The position numbers and the translations under genes are program-made. Positions 17,013-25,825 of a DNA stretch of 64,000 bases are shown one piece after another. The first letter of the stretch is position 1; each line of letters begins with the position of its first letter. The notes beneath the pieces are model-generated. The model was not told where the DNA came from and ran no database searches. It saw nothing but the letters and a program-made list of their open reading frames with translations. The stretch covers positions 1 to 64,000 of the forward strand of contig NZ_RKMB01000021.1 in NCBI RefSeq assembly GCF_003797765.1. The letters are read 5' to 3'. Source of the stretch: Ramlibacter sp. WS9. GTDB taxonomy: Bacteria > Pseudomonadota > Gammaproteobacteria > Burkholderiales > Burkholderiaceae_C.

Positions 17013-18281
17013 CTACGCCGCGACGCGGTGCTTGGCGCTGGGACTTTGCGCCACCCAAACGTCCCGCCGGTCGCCGTAGCGCTTGATGAGCAGGCGCGCG
17101 AGCTGGTCCAGGTGCACCTCGTCCGGGCCGTCGGCGATGCGGATGACGCGAGAATTCGTCCAGTAGATCGCTGCCGGCGTGTCATCGGACACGCCCATGC
17201 CGCCATGCACCTGGATCGTCCGGTCGGCCACCTGCTGAGCCATACGTGGCGCAGCGACGGTGATCGCGGCGATGAGGTCCATCGCCGCCTTGTTGCCCTC
17301 GCGGTCCATCTTGTCGGCTGCTTGCAGGGTCAGCAGGCGCACTTGCTGGGTCTCGTAGTACGACAGCGCGATGTCTTGGCGGATGGAGCTTTGCTCGCTC
17401 AGCTTGCGGCCGAAAGCCACGCGCGATTCGGCGCGCTCGATCATCAGTTCCAGGCAGCGCTGGGCCGAGCCGATCATGCGCATGCTGTGGTGAATGCGGC
17501 CCGGGCCGAGCCGGCCTTGCGCCACTTCGAAACCTCTGCCCTCGCCCAGAATCAGGTTCTCCTTGGGCACACGCACGTTCGTCAGCGACACCTCCGCCTC
17601 GCCGCCGGGCGAGTTGTGGCGGCCGAAACATAGCATCGTGCGTTCGATCTTGACGCCAGGGGCATTGCGCGGCACCAGGATCATGGACTGCTGGCGATGC
17701 TTGGGCGCCGTTGGGTCCGTCTTGCCCAGGACGATCAGGACTTCGCAGCGCTCGTCCATGATCCCGGAAATCCACCACTTGAGGCCGTTGATGACGTAGT
17801 CGTCGCCATCACGCACGATCGACGTCTCGACGTTGGTCGCGTCCGACGAGGCCACGCGTGGCTCGGTCATCAGAAAGGCCGAGCGGATGCGCCCTTCCAG
17901 CAGCGGGACCAGCCAGCGCTCCTGTTGCGCTGGCGAGCCGAACATCGACAGCACCTCCATGTTGCCGGTGTCCGGCGCACTGCAGTTGAATATCTCGCTG
18001 GCCGGTATGCAGGCGCCAGTCAACTCGGCAACCGGCGCGTATTCGAGGTTGGTCCAGCCCTCGGCATGGCCGGGAATCGGGTGCGGCATGAAGAGGTTCC
18101 AGAGCCCTTCGCCGCGCGCCTTGTCCTTCAAGGCATCCAGCTTGGGCCAGGCCTTCCAGAGGTTGGCTGGGTCGTTGTTCCATTGGAACCACTCCAGCTC
18201 CAGGGGCCGAACCTCGCGGTCGATGAAGCGCGCGGCGCGGTCGTGCAGGTCTTGCGCCTTGGATGTGAAAGTGAAGTCCAT
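17013..18281 (-). CDS. Acyl-CoA dehydrogenase, ACAD10/11-like group
   Basis: The 422-residue flavoprotein has the usual three-domain acyl-CoA dehydrogenase layout: a helical N-terminus, FLMTEPRVASSDATNVE and YVINGLKWWISG in the beta domain, and QVHGGMGVSDDTP near the C-terminus. Its active-site segment reads ADGPDEVH in the position where short-chain members have GGTSEI. This is the hallmark of the ACAD10/ACAD11-type group. Members of that group can use 4-hydroxyacyl-CoA after phosphorylation by a linked kinase domain. Here a separate kinase-fold gene lies at 39114-40175. The gene is 14 bases upstream of the ligase and follows the Fe-alcohol dehydrogenase by 33 bases. Confidence 0.92.
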   Translation of the reverse strand: MDFTFTSKAQDLHDRAARFIDREVRPLELEWFQWNNDPANLWKAWPKLDALKDKARGEGLWNLFMPHPIPGHAEGWTNLEYAPVAELTGACIPASEIFNCSAPDTGNMEVLSMFGSPAQQERWLVPLLEGRIRSAFLMTEPRVASSDATNVETSIVRDGDDYVINGLKWWISGIMDERCEVLIVLGKTDPTAPKHRQQSMILVPRNAPGVKIERTMLCFGRHNSPGGEAEVSLTNVRVPKENLILGEGRGFEVAQGRLGPGRIHHSMRMIGSAQRCLELMIERAESRVAFGRKLSEQSSIRQDIALSYYETQQVRLLTLQAADKMDREGNKAAMDLIAAITVAAPRMAQQVADRTIQVHGGMGVSDDTPAAIYWTNSRVIRIADGPDEVHLDQLARLLIKRYGDRRDVWVAQSPSAKHRVAA

Positions 18282-18314
18282 TTTTTCCTTTGTTCAATGT
18301 CAAATAAATTCGGC

Positions 18315-19478
18315 TCAGTCCGCCGCGCCCGCGCGTCCCAGGATGGCGAGCATGTCCTCGATGCCGTCGATCGGCCTCGGATTGGTCTTTGCCCAGATGT
18401 CGTGCAGGGCGTGCTCCGCCACTTCATGCAGCTGCTGGCGCGTCACCCCCACCTCGGCCAGGCGCCGCGGCAGGCCGAGGCCACGGATGAAGTCATCGAG
18501 CACGTCGCCCAGGGGGCGCCCGCCGGCATCGAAGCAGGCCGCGGCCCGTGCATGGCCATGCGTATCGACCTCGGCGTTCCAGCGCTGCACTTCCGGCGCC
18601 ATCACGCACGAGGTGTAGCCGTGCGGCACCTTGCAATGCCCACCCAGCGCGTGGCCAATGGCATGGCTCGCGCCCATCGGCACCCCGCCCACCAGGGGCA
18701 GCATGGCATGCCAGGCACCGACCTGGCAGCGCAGCCGCGCCTCCATGTCATCGGGATATTCCTTGACCTGGCGCAGCCCCTGCGCCAGCAGACTCAGGCC
18801 GCTCTCGGCCAGCCCATCGGCGTGATCGTTGGACCGCCTGGAAACGAGCGTCTCGACAGCGTGGTCGACCGCTCGCACACCCGTCGACAGCCACAACCAC
18901 TCCGGGGTATGCCGGGTGATGGCCGGGTCGAGCACAACCGCCGTCGGGCTCATCACACGATCGGCGTAGCCCTCCTTCTGGCCGCGCGCCTCGTCGGTCG
19001 CCCCGGCCATCGGATTGAACTCACCTGCCGACAGCGTGGCAGGCACGAGCACCAGGCGAACCACGGGCCCCTGGCCCTCGGGCGCCGGCGGCTGGCCCAT
19101 GCGAAGCGGTGCCAGGTCCTCCACCGTCCTGGCGCCGTGGCGCAAAGACAGCACGACCATCTTGGCAGCATCGATCACGGATCCACCACCCACCGCGACG
19201 ACAAGGTCCACCCGCTCGTCCGCGGCTCGCAGGGCGGCCGCGATGACGTCGCTTTTCATCACATGGGGACGGATTCCCTGATGCGTCAGCACCGCACGCG
19301 GACCCAATGCCGCACGGATGCGGTCGATCTCGTCCGTCTCCGTCGCCAAGTGGCTACCGACGATCAGCATTACCCGCTGGGCGCCGAGCAATTGCGCTTC
19401 GCTGGCGACCGCTTCAGCGGCCGCCACGCCAACCCGGACGCGCTGGATGGCGCTTCCGTTGATCGTGGCGCTGCGCAT
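18315..19478 (-). CDS. Iron-containing alcohol dehydrogenase, maleylacetate-reductase-like
   Basis: The 387-residue protein has the group III alcohol dehydrogenase fold, with a dinucleotide-binding GGGSVIDAAKM motif near residue 95. Metal-site segments are GVRAVDHAVETL near 205 and SHAIGHALGGHCKVPHG near 260. The RAVDH version, in place of the DALTH of ethanol dehydrogenases, is typical of maleylacetate-reductase-like members. Those reduce the enol double bond of maleylacetate or oxidise hydroxy acids. No ring-cleavage dioxygenase is present in the window, so a hydroxyl-oxidising role is equally possible. ATG 19478 overlaps the MBL stop by ATGA. GTG 19481 is an alternative start. Confidence 0.87.
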   Translation of the reverse strand: MRSATINGSAIQRVRVGVAAAEAVASEAQLLGAQRVMLIVGSHLATETDEIDRIRAALGPRAVLTHQGIRPHVMKSDVIAAALRAADERVDLVVAVGGGSVIDAAKMVVLSLRHGARTVEDLAPLRMGQPPAPEGQGPVVRLVLVPATLSAGEFNPMAGATDEARGQKEGYADRVMSPTAVVLDPAITRHTPEWLWLSTGVRAVDHAVETLVSRRSNDHADGLAESGLSLLAQGLRQVKEYPDDMEARLRCQVGAWHAMLPLVGGVPMGASHAIGHALGGHCKVPHGYTSCVMAPEVQRWNAEVDTHGHARAAACFDAGGRPLGDVLDDFIRGLGLPRRLAEVGVTRQQLHEVAEHALHDIWAKTNPRPIDGIEDMLAILGRAGAAD

Positions 19479-20383
19479 CACAGCTCCAGGCGGTAGCCGC
19501 CTTCGTCGCGCACCACGCGGCCGGCAGTCGGACCAGCCCAGTGCGTGCCGATGATCAGCGTCTGCGTGTCGGCGAATTCCTCACAGAACGATTGCCGCGT
19601 GCGGGTCGATTCCTGGCTGTCCGTATCGAAGCCGGAGGCCCAGTTGTGGGCGGCCAACTGGCACGGGTGGTGGAGCATGTCGCCGGTGATCACGGCTCGG
19701 CTGCCACCGGACTCGATGACAACGGAAACGTGCCCCGGCGTATGGCCCGGCGTATGCATCAGGCGAATCCCGGGTGCGATCTGCGCATCGACCTCGACCA
19801 GCTCCACCAGCTTCGCGTCGATCACGGGCTGCACGGAATCTTCGAACGTGGCGCGCGTGTCCATCCAGGCCAGCGTCTCGGCCGTTTTGCCCGGCGTCAC
19901 GTCCTCCCCGCGCAGTTCCCTGGACCAGAACTCGTATTCGACCCGGCCCATGTAGTACTTGGCCTTGGGGAAGGTCGGAACCCAGCGGCTGCCGTCCCAC
20001 ATGGTGTTCCAGCCCACATGGTCGATGTGCAGGTGGGTGCACAGCACGCCATCGATGCTGTCGCGTGTCCAGCCCAGGCTTTCAAGATCCGCGAGGAAGC
20101 TGGTGTTGAGCCGGTTGAAGTGGTCCGACGTGCGCTCCTTGCCGTTGCCGATGCAGGTGTCAACCACGATGCGTTTGTCCGGCGTCTGGATCAGCAAGGC
20201 GTGAACGCTCATCTTGAGGAGGCCGAGCGCATCCGCGAACGCCGGATACAGCCATCGCATCTTCATCACCTTGTCGGGTGTGGCATCGGGCAAGGGGCCG
20301 TCGGGACCGCCAGGCATGGTCGCCTGGACTTCGACAAGACGCGTGATGGTGATGTCTCCCACCCGCCACATATGATTGATCAA
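19478..20383 (-). CDS. Metallo-beta-lactamase-fold hydrolase (paralogue of 50021-50926)
   Basis: The 301-residue MBL-fold enzyme shows THLHIDHVGWN (the HxHxDH zinc motif, about residues 114-124), MHTPGHTPGH near 212, ITGDMLHHP near 236 and GTHW near the C-terminus. These are the residues of a two-zinc hydrolase such as an N-acyl-homoserine-lactonase-type or lactone/ester hydrolase. It starts at TTG 20383: GGAGACAGCC directly precedes TTG ATC AAT, and the paralogue has GGAGACAAGC before ATG ATC AAT, so the TTG start is supported by comparison. It is first in the operon that ends at 13159. An intracellular lactone or thioester hydrolysis step is inferred. Confidence 0.88.
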   Translation of the reverse strand: MINHMWRVGDITITRLVEVQATMPGGPDGPLPDATPDKVMKMRWLYPAFADALGLLKMSVHALLIQTPDKRIVVDTCIGNGKERTSDHFNRLNTSFLADLESLGWTRDSIDGVLCTHLHIDHVGWNTMWDGSRWVPTFPKAKYYMGRVEYEFWSRELRGEDVTPGKTAETLAWMDTRATFEDSVQPVIDAKLVELVEVDAQIAPGIRLMHTPGHTPGHVSVVIESGGSRAVITGDMLHHPCQLAAHNWASGFDTDSQESTRTRQSFCEEFADTQTLIIGTHWAGPTAGRVVRDEGGYRLEL

Positions 20384-20457
20384 GGCTGTCTCCTAGTTGG
20401 GTTTCGCACCCGCCCCGAATGGGGTGCGGTGCATGCAGGCTCTGATGCCTTCCGGTC

Positions 20458-20501
20458 ATTCTGAAACTCGGCCCGCAACGCTGGATCGTCTGAACCGACG
20501 A
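20458..20501 (-). promoter_or_regulatory. Regulon operator and promoter of the seven-gene MBL-to-crotonase operon
   Basis: TCGTCTGAACCGACGA at 20486-20501 has one mismatch to the dyad. CAGAAT at 20458-20463 is 22 bases downstream on the minus strand. The TTG start is 75 bases further on. Confidence 0.7.
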
Positions 20502-20528
20502 ATTGGGATCGGGCCCAGACCGCCGGCG

Positions 20529-21302
20529 TCAGCGCCCCTCCTGTCCGTCGTCCACCTGCACGCAGGTGCCGGTGACGCAGTCGGACGAAGGCGACACCAG
20601 GAACAGCAGCGTGCTGTCAAGCTGGGCAGGCCGGCCCAGCCGGCGGCGCGGAAACTGCTGGCTGATGTCGCCGACGCGCTTGATCATGCCGTCCGTCATC
20701 TCGGACTCGAAGGCACCGGGGGCGATCGCGTTCACGTTGATGTCGAAGCGCGCCCATTCCACGGCGAGCACTTCGGTCATGCGCACCAGGCCAGCCTTGC
20801 TGACCGAGTACAGCGCCGCGCCTTGCCCGCCGTAGCGGAAGGCCAGCGACGAGGCGATGTTGACGATGCGCCCGGGCTGCTTGGCCTCCATCAGGCGCCG
20901 GGCCACTTCGCAGGACAGCACGTAGGGCGCCCGCAGGTTGGTGTCGAGCACCCGGTCGATCAGGTCCAGCGGCATCTTGACCGCGCGCTGGGCGTCCGGG
21001 ATGCCCGCGTTGTTGACCAGGATGGTCACGCGGCCGAGTGCCGACTCGGCCCGGGCTACGACATCGACCAGCTGTTCGGCGTCGGTGACGTCCAACGCCA
21101 ACGGCACGGCCTCGCCGCCGGCCGCGCGGATGTCGCGCGCCAGGGCCTCGAGCCGATCGAAGCGCCGGCCGGTGACCGCGACCTTCGCACCGCAACGCGC
21201 CAATGTCTGCGCGAACCGCAGGCCCAGGCCCGACGACGCACCCGTGACCAACGCGGTCTGGCCACTCAGGTCAATCGAAAAATGGGGAAGAGGAAATTCC
21301 AT
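20529..21302 (-). CDS. SDR-family oxidoreductase
   Basis: This 257-residue short-chain dehydrogenase carries TGASSGLG near residue 18, NNAGI near 93, the serine in IASSLAF, and YSVSK with the Tyr-Lys pair near 160. Its Rossmann motif is followed by VTGRRFDR, with arginines suggesting NADP preference. A 3-oxoacyl reductase or 3-hydroxyacyl dehydrogenase role fits. It begins 6 bases after the crotonase stop (21309), so the two form a short operon driven from the operator at 22187. Its end lies only 28 bases from the next operator at 20486-20501, so this operon stops right where the next promoter begins. Confidence 0.9.
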   Translation of the reverse strand: MEFPLPHFSIDLSGQTALVTGASSGLGLRFAQTLARCGAKVAVTGRRFDRLEALARDIRAAGGEAVPLALDVTDAEQLVDVVARAESALGRVTILVNNAGIPDAQRAVKMPLDLIDRVLDTNLRAPYVLSCEVARRLMEAKQPGRIVNIASSLAFRYGGQGAALYSVSKAGLVRMTEVLAVEWARFDINVNAIAPGAFESEMTDGMIKRVGDISQQFPRRRLGRPAQLDSTLLFLVSPSSDCVTGTCVQVDDGQEGR

Positions 21303-21308
21303 GGCAGA

Positions 21309-22106
21309 TCACCGTCCCTTGTAGCTTGGTGCGCGGCGCTCGACGAAGGCAGCGATGCCTTCGTCGAAGTCCTCGGTCTGCGTGCACAACACCTGGTTGC
21401 GGTCCTCCAGGGCAATCACCGCCTCCAGGCTTGGGGCATCCACCGCCAGCGACAGCGCGTCCTTCGTCAGGCGCAGCCCGAGGGGCGAGGCTTGCAGCAT
21501 CTCCGCGGCCAGCACGGCCGCCTCCTGGCGCAGCGCATCCAGCGGCGCGACCTGGCTCACGAGTCCGAGCGTCAAGGCCCGGTGCGCGTCCATGAAGCGG
21601 CCGGTGAGCAGGTACTCGGCCGCAACGCTGCTGCCCACCATGCGAGGCAGGAAGTAGCTGACGCCGGCATCGCAACCGCTGAGTCCCAGGCGAATGAACG
21701 CCGCGTTGAAGCGAGCATCCGGCGTGGCGAGCCGGACGTCCGACGCGAGCGCGAGCGCGAAGCCGCCGCCGCTGGCCGCGCCCTGGACCACGCTGATGAT
21801 GGGCTGGGGACAGCGGCGCATCGCCAGCATGATGTCCCTGAGGCCCTGCTGCTGCTCCAGGATGTCCACCACGCCGGGACGCGGCCCCAGCGCTTGCTGG
21901 TCCTTCAGGTCGAGGCCGGCACAGAACGCCCGCCCCTCGCCCCGCAGCACCACCACACGTGCCGGGGAGCGGCTGTTGAGCGACTGGAAGTACTCGCGCA
22001 ACGCCCGAATCAGGCTGGCGTTCAATGCGTTCAGACGGTTTGGCCGATTCAGCGTCAGCCACGCCACGCCGCCGGCTTCGGCGACCTCCAGTTCTTCGAC
22101 TGCCAT
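21309..22106 (-). CDS. Crotonase-family enoyl-CoA isomerase-like protein
   Basis: The 265-residue protein has the crotonase fold with an intact oxyanion segment FCAGLDLKDQQ near residue 65. The two hydratase glutamates are not conserved: the first motif reads SGGGFALALASD with Ala, and the second reads LGLSGCDAGVSYFLPR with an Asp. An Asp there is typical of enoyl-CoA or dienoyl-CoA isomerases, so double-bond isomerisation is more likely than hydration (inference). ATG 22106 is supported by AAGGAG seven bases upstream. A longer frame to 22211 would run through the operator. It is first in a two-gene operon with the SDR. Confidence 0.87.
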   Translation of the reverse strand: MAVEELEVAEAGGVAWLTLNRPNRLNALNASLIRALREYFQSLNSRSPARVVVLRGEGRAFCAGLDLKDQQALGPRPGVVDILEQQQGLRDIMLAMRRCPQPIISVVQGAASGGGFALALASDVRLATPDARFNAAFIRLGLSGCDAGVSYFLPRMVGSSVAAEYLLTGRFMDAHRALTLGLVSQVAPLDALRQEAAVLAAEMLQASPLGLRLTKDALSLAVDAPSLEAVIALEDRNQVLCTQTEDFDEGIAAFVERRAPSYKGR

Positions 22107-22158
22107 GTTCGATCTCCTTCGTGAATGCCGACGGCCACGCCAGCCTGCCGGTCGCTGG

Positions 22159-22202
22159 ATCGTGGGCGAGCAGAGGACGTTCGCCATCGTCGTTTGCGAC
22201 GA
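22159..22202 (-). promoter_or_regulatory. Regulon operator and promoter of the crotonase-SDR operon
   Basis: TCGTCGTTTGCGACGA at 22187-22202 is a perfect dyad. CACGAT at 22159-22164 is 22 bases downstream on the minus strand. A second operator for the opposite direction begins 17 bases to the right, making a back-to-back divergent control region. Confidence 0.7.
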
Positions 22203-22218
22203 ATCCGCCACGCTAAAA

Positions 22219-22263
22219 CCGTCGATTCCGACGAGCCGTGTGGCATCGGTCGATTGCTACAGT
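22219..22263 (+). promoter_or_regulatory. Regulon operator and promoter of the small membrane protein
   Basis: CCGTCGATTCCGACGA at 22219-22234 has one mismatch. TACAGT at 22258-22263 lies 23 bases downstream on the plus strand. The 60 bases 22216-22275 are about 50/60 identical to 22504-22563, so this promoter is a duplicated cassette. Confidence 0.72.
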
Positions 22264-22337
22264 GCCCCGACGGCTTCGCAGCCGCGGCTGAATCTGTAGG
22301 CGGGTCTTTAACTGGGCACGGTCATAAGGAATCGAAG

Positions 22338-22487
22338 ATGAACTACTTCCGTGCGTTGGCTGACCGGCTGCCCAGCACCTTGAGCGATTTCGGTGACGCC
22401 ATTTGCTGTGCGGCGGTCATCGTTGCAGGGATCACGGGGTTGGTCGCGCTCTACTGGGTGGTGTGCCACATGCCATTGCTGCGCTGA
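22338..22487 (+). CDS. 49-residue single-pass membrane protein
   Basis: ATG 22338 has AAGGA eight bases upstream and lies 75 bases after a TACAGT -10 element with its own operator, so expression is well supported although the gene is tiny. The product begins with an amphipathic stretch (MNYFRALADRLPSTLSDFGD). A hydrophobic helix follows at about residues 21-43 with two adjacent cysteines (AICCAAVIVAGITGLVALYW), and it ends VCHMPLLR. It has no recognised family. Because it is controlled like the catabolic genes, it may stabilise or anchor a membrane partner such as a transporter (inference). Confidence 0.7.
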   Translation: MNYFRALADRLPSTLSDFGDAICCAAVIVAGITGLVALYWVVCHMPLLR

Positions 22488-22506
22488 TCATCAGGTTGCG
22501 GACAAA

Positions 22507-22551
22507 CCGTCGAATCCGACGAGCCTCATGGCCATGGCGGATTGCTACAGT
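22507..22551 (+). promoter_or_regulatory. Regulon operator and promoter of the SDR at 22605
   Basis: CCGTCGAATCCGACGA at 22507-22522 is followed 23 bases later by TACAGT (22546-22551). The arrangement copies the promoter at 22219-22263, including the 23-base spacing. Confidence 0.72.
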
Positions 22552-22604
22552 GGCCCGACGGCTGCAGGCACGGGCCTGCTTCGCAACACATAGGATCTCT
22601 CGAC

Positions 22605-23378
22605 ATGGAAAAACGCAGCAACTTGTTCGACCTCACCGGCAAGGTCGCGATCGTGACCGGCGGCAGCCGCGGTCTCGGCCTGGAGATGGCCAAGGCGTTC
22701 GCGGAGCAAGGCGCGCACGTCGTGATCGCCAGCCGCAAACTCGAAGCGTGTGAGCAGGTCGCGCAGGCCCTCGCCCGCGACTTCGGCGTCCGCGCACTGC
22801 CGGTGGCGTTCCACGCCGGCAAATGGGACGATGCCCAGCGCTTGATCGAAACCGCCGAAGAGGCGTTCGGCCGCATCGACATCCTGGTCAACAACGCCGG
22901 CTCCTCGCCCCGCTACAGCTCGCTCACGGCAATTGACGAAGCGCTCTGGGCCAAGGTGCTGGACCTCAATTTGCGCGGCCCGTTCCGCCTGTCCACGCTG
23001 GCTGCCGAGCGGATGCACAAGGCCGGCGGCGGGAGCATCATCAACATCAGCAGCGCCGGCGCCCTGCAGCCCAGCGAGCACGAATTGCCGTACGCCATGG
23101 CCAAGAGCGCGCTGCACACGATGGCCGCCGGCATGTCCCGCCTGTACGAGGGCAAGGTGCGCATCAACACCCTCGTGCCCGGCGTGTTCCAGACCGACAT
23201 CAGCAAGGCATGGACGGACGACATGATCCAGACAATGAGCGGCCTGGTGCCGATGGGGCGCCTCGGCCAACCGCGCGAGATCGTTGGTGCCGCGCTGTAC
23301 CTGGCGTCGGACGCGGCTTCGTACACGACCGGCGCCGTGCTTAAGGTTGATGGCGGCTGGGCCTACAGCCGCGGTTGA
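22605..23378 (+). CDS. SDR-family oxidoreductase
   Basis: The 257-residue classical SDR shows TGGSRGLG near residue 17, NNAGSS near 93, the serine in NISSAGA, and YAMAK with the Tyr-Lys pair near 165. It ends in a normal KVDGGWAYSRG. ASRK after beta-2 suggests NADP(H). ATG 22605 has AGGAT nine bases upstream. It is a monocistronic unit under its own operator, with the convergent racemase gene ending 51 bases downstream. Reduction or oxidation of a 3-oxo/3-hydroxy group is the likely reaction. The substrate is unknown. Confidence 0.9.
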   Translation: MEKRSNLFDLTGKVAIVTGGSRGLGLEMAKAFAEQGAHVVIASRKLEACEQVAQALARDFGVRALPVAFHAGKWDDAQRLIETAEEAFGRIDILVNNAGSSPRYSSLTAIDEALWAKVLDLNLRGPFRLSTLAAERMHKAGGGSIINISSAGALQPSEHELPYAMAKSALHTMAAGMSRLYEGKVRINTLVPGVFQTDISKAWTDDMIQTMSGLVPMGRLGQPREIVGAALYLASDAASYTTGAVLKVDGGWAYSRG

Positions 23379-23428
23379 ATCTAAAGGCGGGTGACAGGCG
23401 GGTCGTCCCGCCTGTCCATAGCGGTTTT

Positions 23429-24556
23429 CTAGCGCCCGTCCCCATGGCTGCCGCCCAAAGACCGAGCCTGCGCGTCGCTCAAGCCCCAACGCGCAAGCAA
23501 CTCCTGGGGCTCGACTGGCGCGGCGCTGCCAGGCCTGGCAGCGGGCGTGCGGCTGAAGCGCGGCGCGGGCGCGGGTTGCAACACACCGTCGACGGTGACG
23601 AAGGTTTCGCGCGCAACATTGTGCGGATGCCGTGGCGCCTCGTCCCAGTCGAGCACCGGCGCGAAACATGCGTCGGTACCTTCCAGCGCCGCGCACCACT
23701 CGTCACGGGTGCGAGTGCGAAACACATCGGCCATGCGCAGCTTCAGCAGCGGCCAGCGCGCCATGTCCATCTGGGCGTCAAAGGACGTGTCGTCGGCGAT
23801 GCCGCAGATTTCCCTCAGCAGCGCATAGAACTGGGGTTCGACCGCTCCGACAGCGACGTACTTGCCGTCGGCACAGGCATAGGTGTCGTAGAACGGCGCC
23901 CCGCTGTCGAGGATGTTCTCGCCGCGCTGATTGCTCCACATCCCGGCGGCCTTGAAGCCGTACATCATGGCAGAGAGCAGCGACGCGCCGTCGGTCATTG
24001 CCGCATCGATCACCTGGCCGCGCCCGGAGCGATTTGCCTCGTACAGCGCGCTCATCACGCCCACCGCCAGCAACATCGCGCCGCCCCCAAAATCGCCGAC
24101 ATAGTTCAACGGCGGAACCGGGGCCTCGCCCGACCGGCCGACGGCGTGCAGTGCGCCGGTGATGGCGATGTAGTTGATGTCGTGCCCGGCTGCGTGGGCC
24201 AGCGGGCCTTGCTGGCCCCAGCCGGTCATGCGGCCGTAGACCAGGCGCGGCTGGCGCGCGAGGCATGTGTCTGGGCCCAGGCCCAGACGCTCCATCACAC
24301 CGGGCCGAAAGCCCTCGATGAGGACGTCCGCTCGCTCGACCAGTGCAAGCACCGGCTCACTCGCCCCCTCGCTGCGCAGATCGACCGGCAGGAAAGTGCG
24401 GCCGCGCGAGAGGATGTCGAACCGGTCGCGCTTCGCGTTGGGCCTGGTCACACAAACGACCTCCGCCCCCAGGTCTGCCAGCACCATGGCACAAAACGGA
24501 GCGGGGCCGAGGCCCGCAAACTCGACGACCTTGAGTCCTTGCAAAGGGCCTGCCAT
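23429..24556 (-). CDS. Alpha-methylacyl-CoA racemase (CoA-transferase family III)
   Basis: The 375-residue protein matches the family III CoA-transferase fold and specifically resembles mycobacterial MCR. It has RMTGWGQQGPLA, then AGHDINYI with His125, GDFGGG with Asp155, and AVGAVEPQF with Glu240. These correspond to the racemase catalytic His/Asp/Glu trio, and the ending PAPRFSRTPA also fits. It would interconvert 2R- and 2S-methylacyl-CoA, needed because acyl-CoA dehydrogenases accept only the S form. This points to a 2-methyl-branched substrate such as a steroid or isoprenoid side chain. It is 31 bases downstream of the thiolase gene, in the operon read from 25854. Confidence 0.92.
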   Translation of the reverse strand: MAGPLQGLKVVEFAGLGPAPFCAMVLADLGAEVVCVTRPNAKRDRFDILSRGRTFLPVDLRSEGASEPVLALVERADVLIEGFRPGVMERLGLGPDTCLARQPRLVYGRMTGWGQQGPLAHAAGHDINYIAITGALHAVGRSGEAPVPPLNYVGDFGGGAMLLAVGVMSALYEANRSGRGQVIDAAMTDGASLLSAMMYGFKAAGMWSNQRGENILDSGAPFYDTYACADGKYVAVGAVEPQFYALLREICGIADDTSFDAQMDMARWPLLKLRMADVFRTRTRDEWCAALEGTDACFAPVLDWDEAPRHPHNVARETFVTVDGVLQPAPAPRFSRTPAARPGSAAPVEPQELLARWGLSDAQARSLGGSHGDGR

Positions 24557-24587
24557 GATTTCTCCTGGAGTTGCGCGCGGTGGCGTA

Positions 24588-25769
24588 TCAGAGACGTTCG
24601 ACGATGGTCACGTTGGCCATCCCACCGCCTTCGCACATGGTCTGCAAGCCGTAGCGCTTGCCCCGCTGGCCCAGCGCGTGGATCAAAGTGGTCATCAGCT
24701 TTGCACCCGAGCCGCCCAGGGGGTGGCCCAATGCGATCGCGCCGCCATTGACGTTCAGACGCTCGGTGTCCGCTTCCAGCACCTTCTGCCAGGCCATGGG
24801 CACCGAGGCGAAGGCTTCGTTCACCTCGTACAGATCGATGTCGGACATCTTCATCCCCGCCCGCTTCAGCGCGAGCTGGGTGGCCGGAATCGGTGCCTCG
24901 AGCATGATCACCGGATCGTGGCCGAGCACCGTCATGTGGTGGATGCGGGCGAGCGGCTTCACGCCCAGGGCCTTGAGGCCGCGCTCATTCACAACCATGA
25001 GGCCGGCCGCGCCGTCGCACACCTGGCTCGCATTCGCCGCGGTGATGCGGCCGCCTTCTTGCAGCAGCTTGACGCCGGCAATGCCTTCCAGCGTCGCGTC
25101 CAGGCGGATGCCTTCGTCGGTCATGTGCAATTCGTCCAGCAGTTCGCCCTGCGCGTTGCGCAACTGAACCGGCACGATCTCGGCCTCGAACCGGCCTTCA
25201 CGGGTGGCGACCGCCGCTCGCTTGTGGCTGGCGAGCGCGAAAGCGTCCATCGACTCCTTCGACAGTTCGTACTTCCTTGCCATCATTTCGGCGCCCATGA
25301 ACTGGCTGAACTCGACACCGGGGTAGCGCGCCTGCATGCCGCTGCTCACATAGGTGCCCATGCCGTTCTTCAGCGGCAGCAGGTACGGCGTGCCCATCGG
25401 GACGCGCGTCATGCTTTCGACACCGGCCGCGATGACGCAATCCATGCTGCCGGACATCACCGCCTGTGCTGCGAAATGCAGCGCCTGCTGGGACGAGCCG
25501 CACTGGCGATCGACCGAGGTAGCCGGAACAGAATCCGGCAGCCTGGACGACAACACCGCGCCGCGGGCAATGTTCATCGACTGCTCTCCGACCTGGCCGA
25601 CGCAGCCCAGAACGACGTCCTCCACCGCTGCCGGGTCCACGCCCGAACGGTCAAGCAGCGCGTTGATCACCTGGCCCGCGAGATCGGCCGGGTGCCAGCC
25701 ACTCAAGCGCCCTGCCCGACGGCCACCCGCCGTCCGAACCGCCGCCACGATAAATGCTTCTGCCGCCAT
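24588..25769 (-). CDS. Thiolase, steroid/branched-acyl (FadA5-like) type
   Basis: This 393-residue thiolase has its acyl-cysteine at Cys90 in DRQCGSSQQA, GHPLGGSGA with the histidine near residue 346, and a C-terminal TMCEGGGMAN with the second cysteine. The stretch GCVGQVGEQSMNIAR followed by LPDSVPATSVDRQCG is very like FadA5, the mycobacterial thiolase that removes acetyl-CoA or propionyl-CoA units from the cholesterol side chain. Together with the racemase directly downstream, it suggests cleavage of a branched 3-oxoacyl-CoA. It has its own operator and an AAGGGA ribosome site. Confidence 0.92.
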   Translation of the reverse strand: MAAEAFIVAAVRTAGGRRAGRLSGWHPADLAGQVINALLDRSGVDPAAVEDVVLGCVGQVGEQSMNIARGAVLSSRLPDSVPATSVDRQCGSSQQALHFAAQAVMSGSMDCVIAAGVESMTRVPMGTPYLLPLKNGMGTYVSSGMQARYPGVEFSQFMGAEMMARKYELSKESMDAFALASHKRAAVATREGRFEAEIVPVQLRNAQGELLDELHMTDEGIRLDATLEGIAGVKLLQEGGRITAANASQVCDGAAGLMVVNERGLKALGVKPLARIHHMTVLGHDPVIMLEAPIPATQLALKRAGMKMSDIDLYEVNEAFASVPMAWQKVLEADTERLNVNGGAIALGHPLGGSGAKLMTTLIHALGQRGKRYGLQTMCEGGGMANVTIVERL

Positions 25770-25825
25770 GAGAGATATCCCTTGATGATGATGAATGATG
25801 GGGCGCCTTGCGGACCCTTGAAAAG

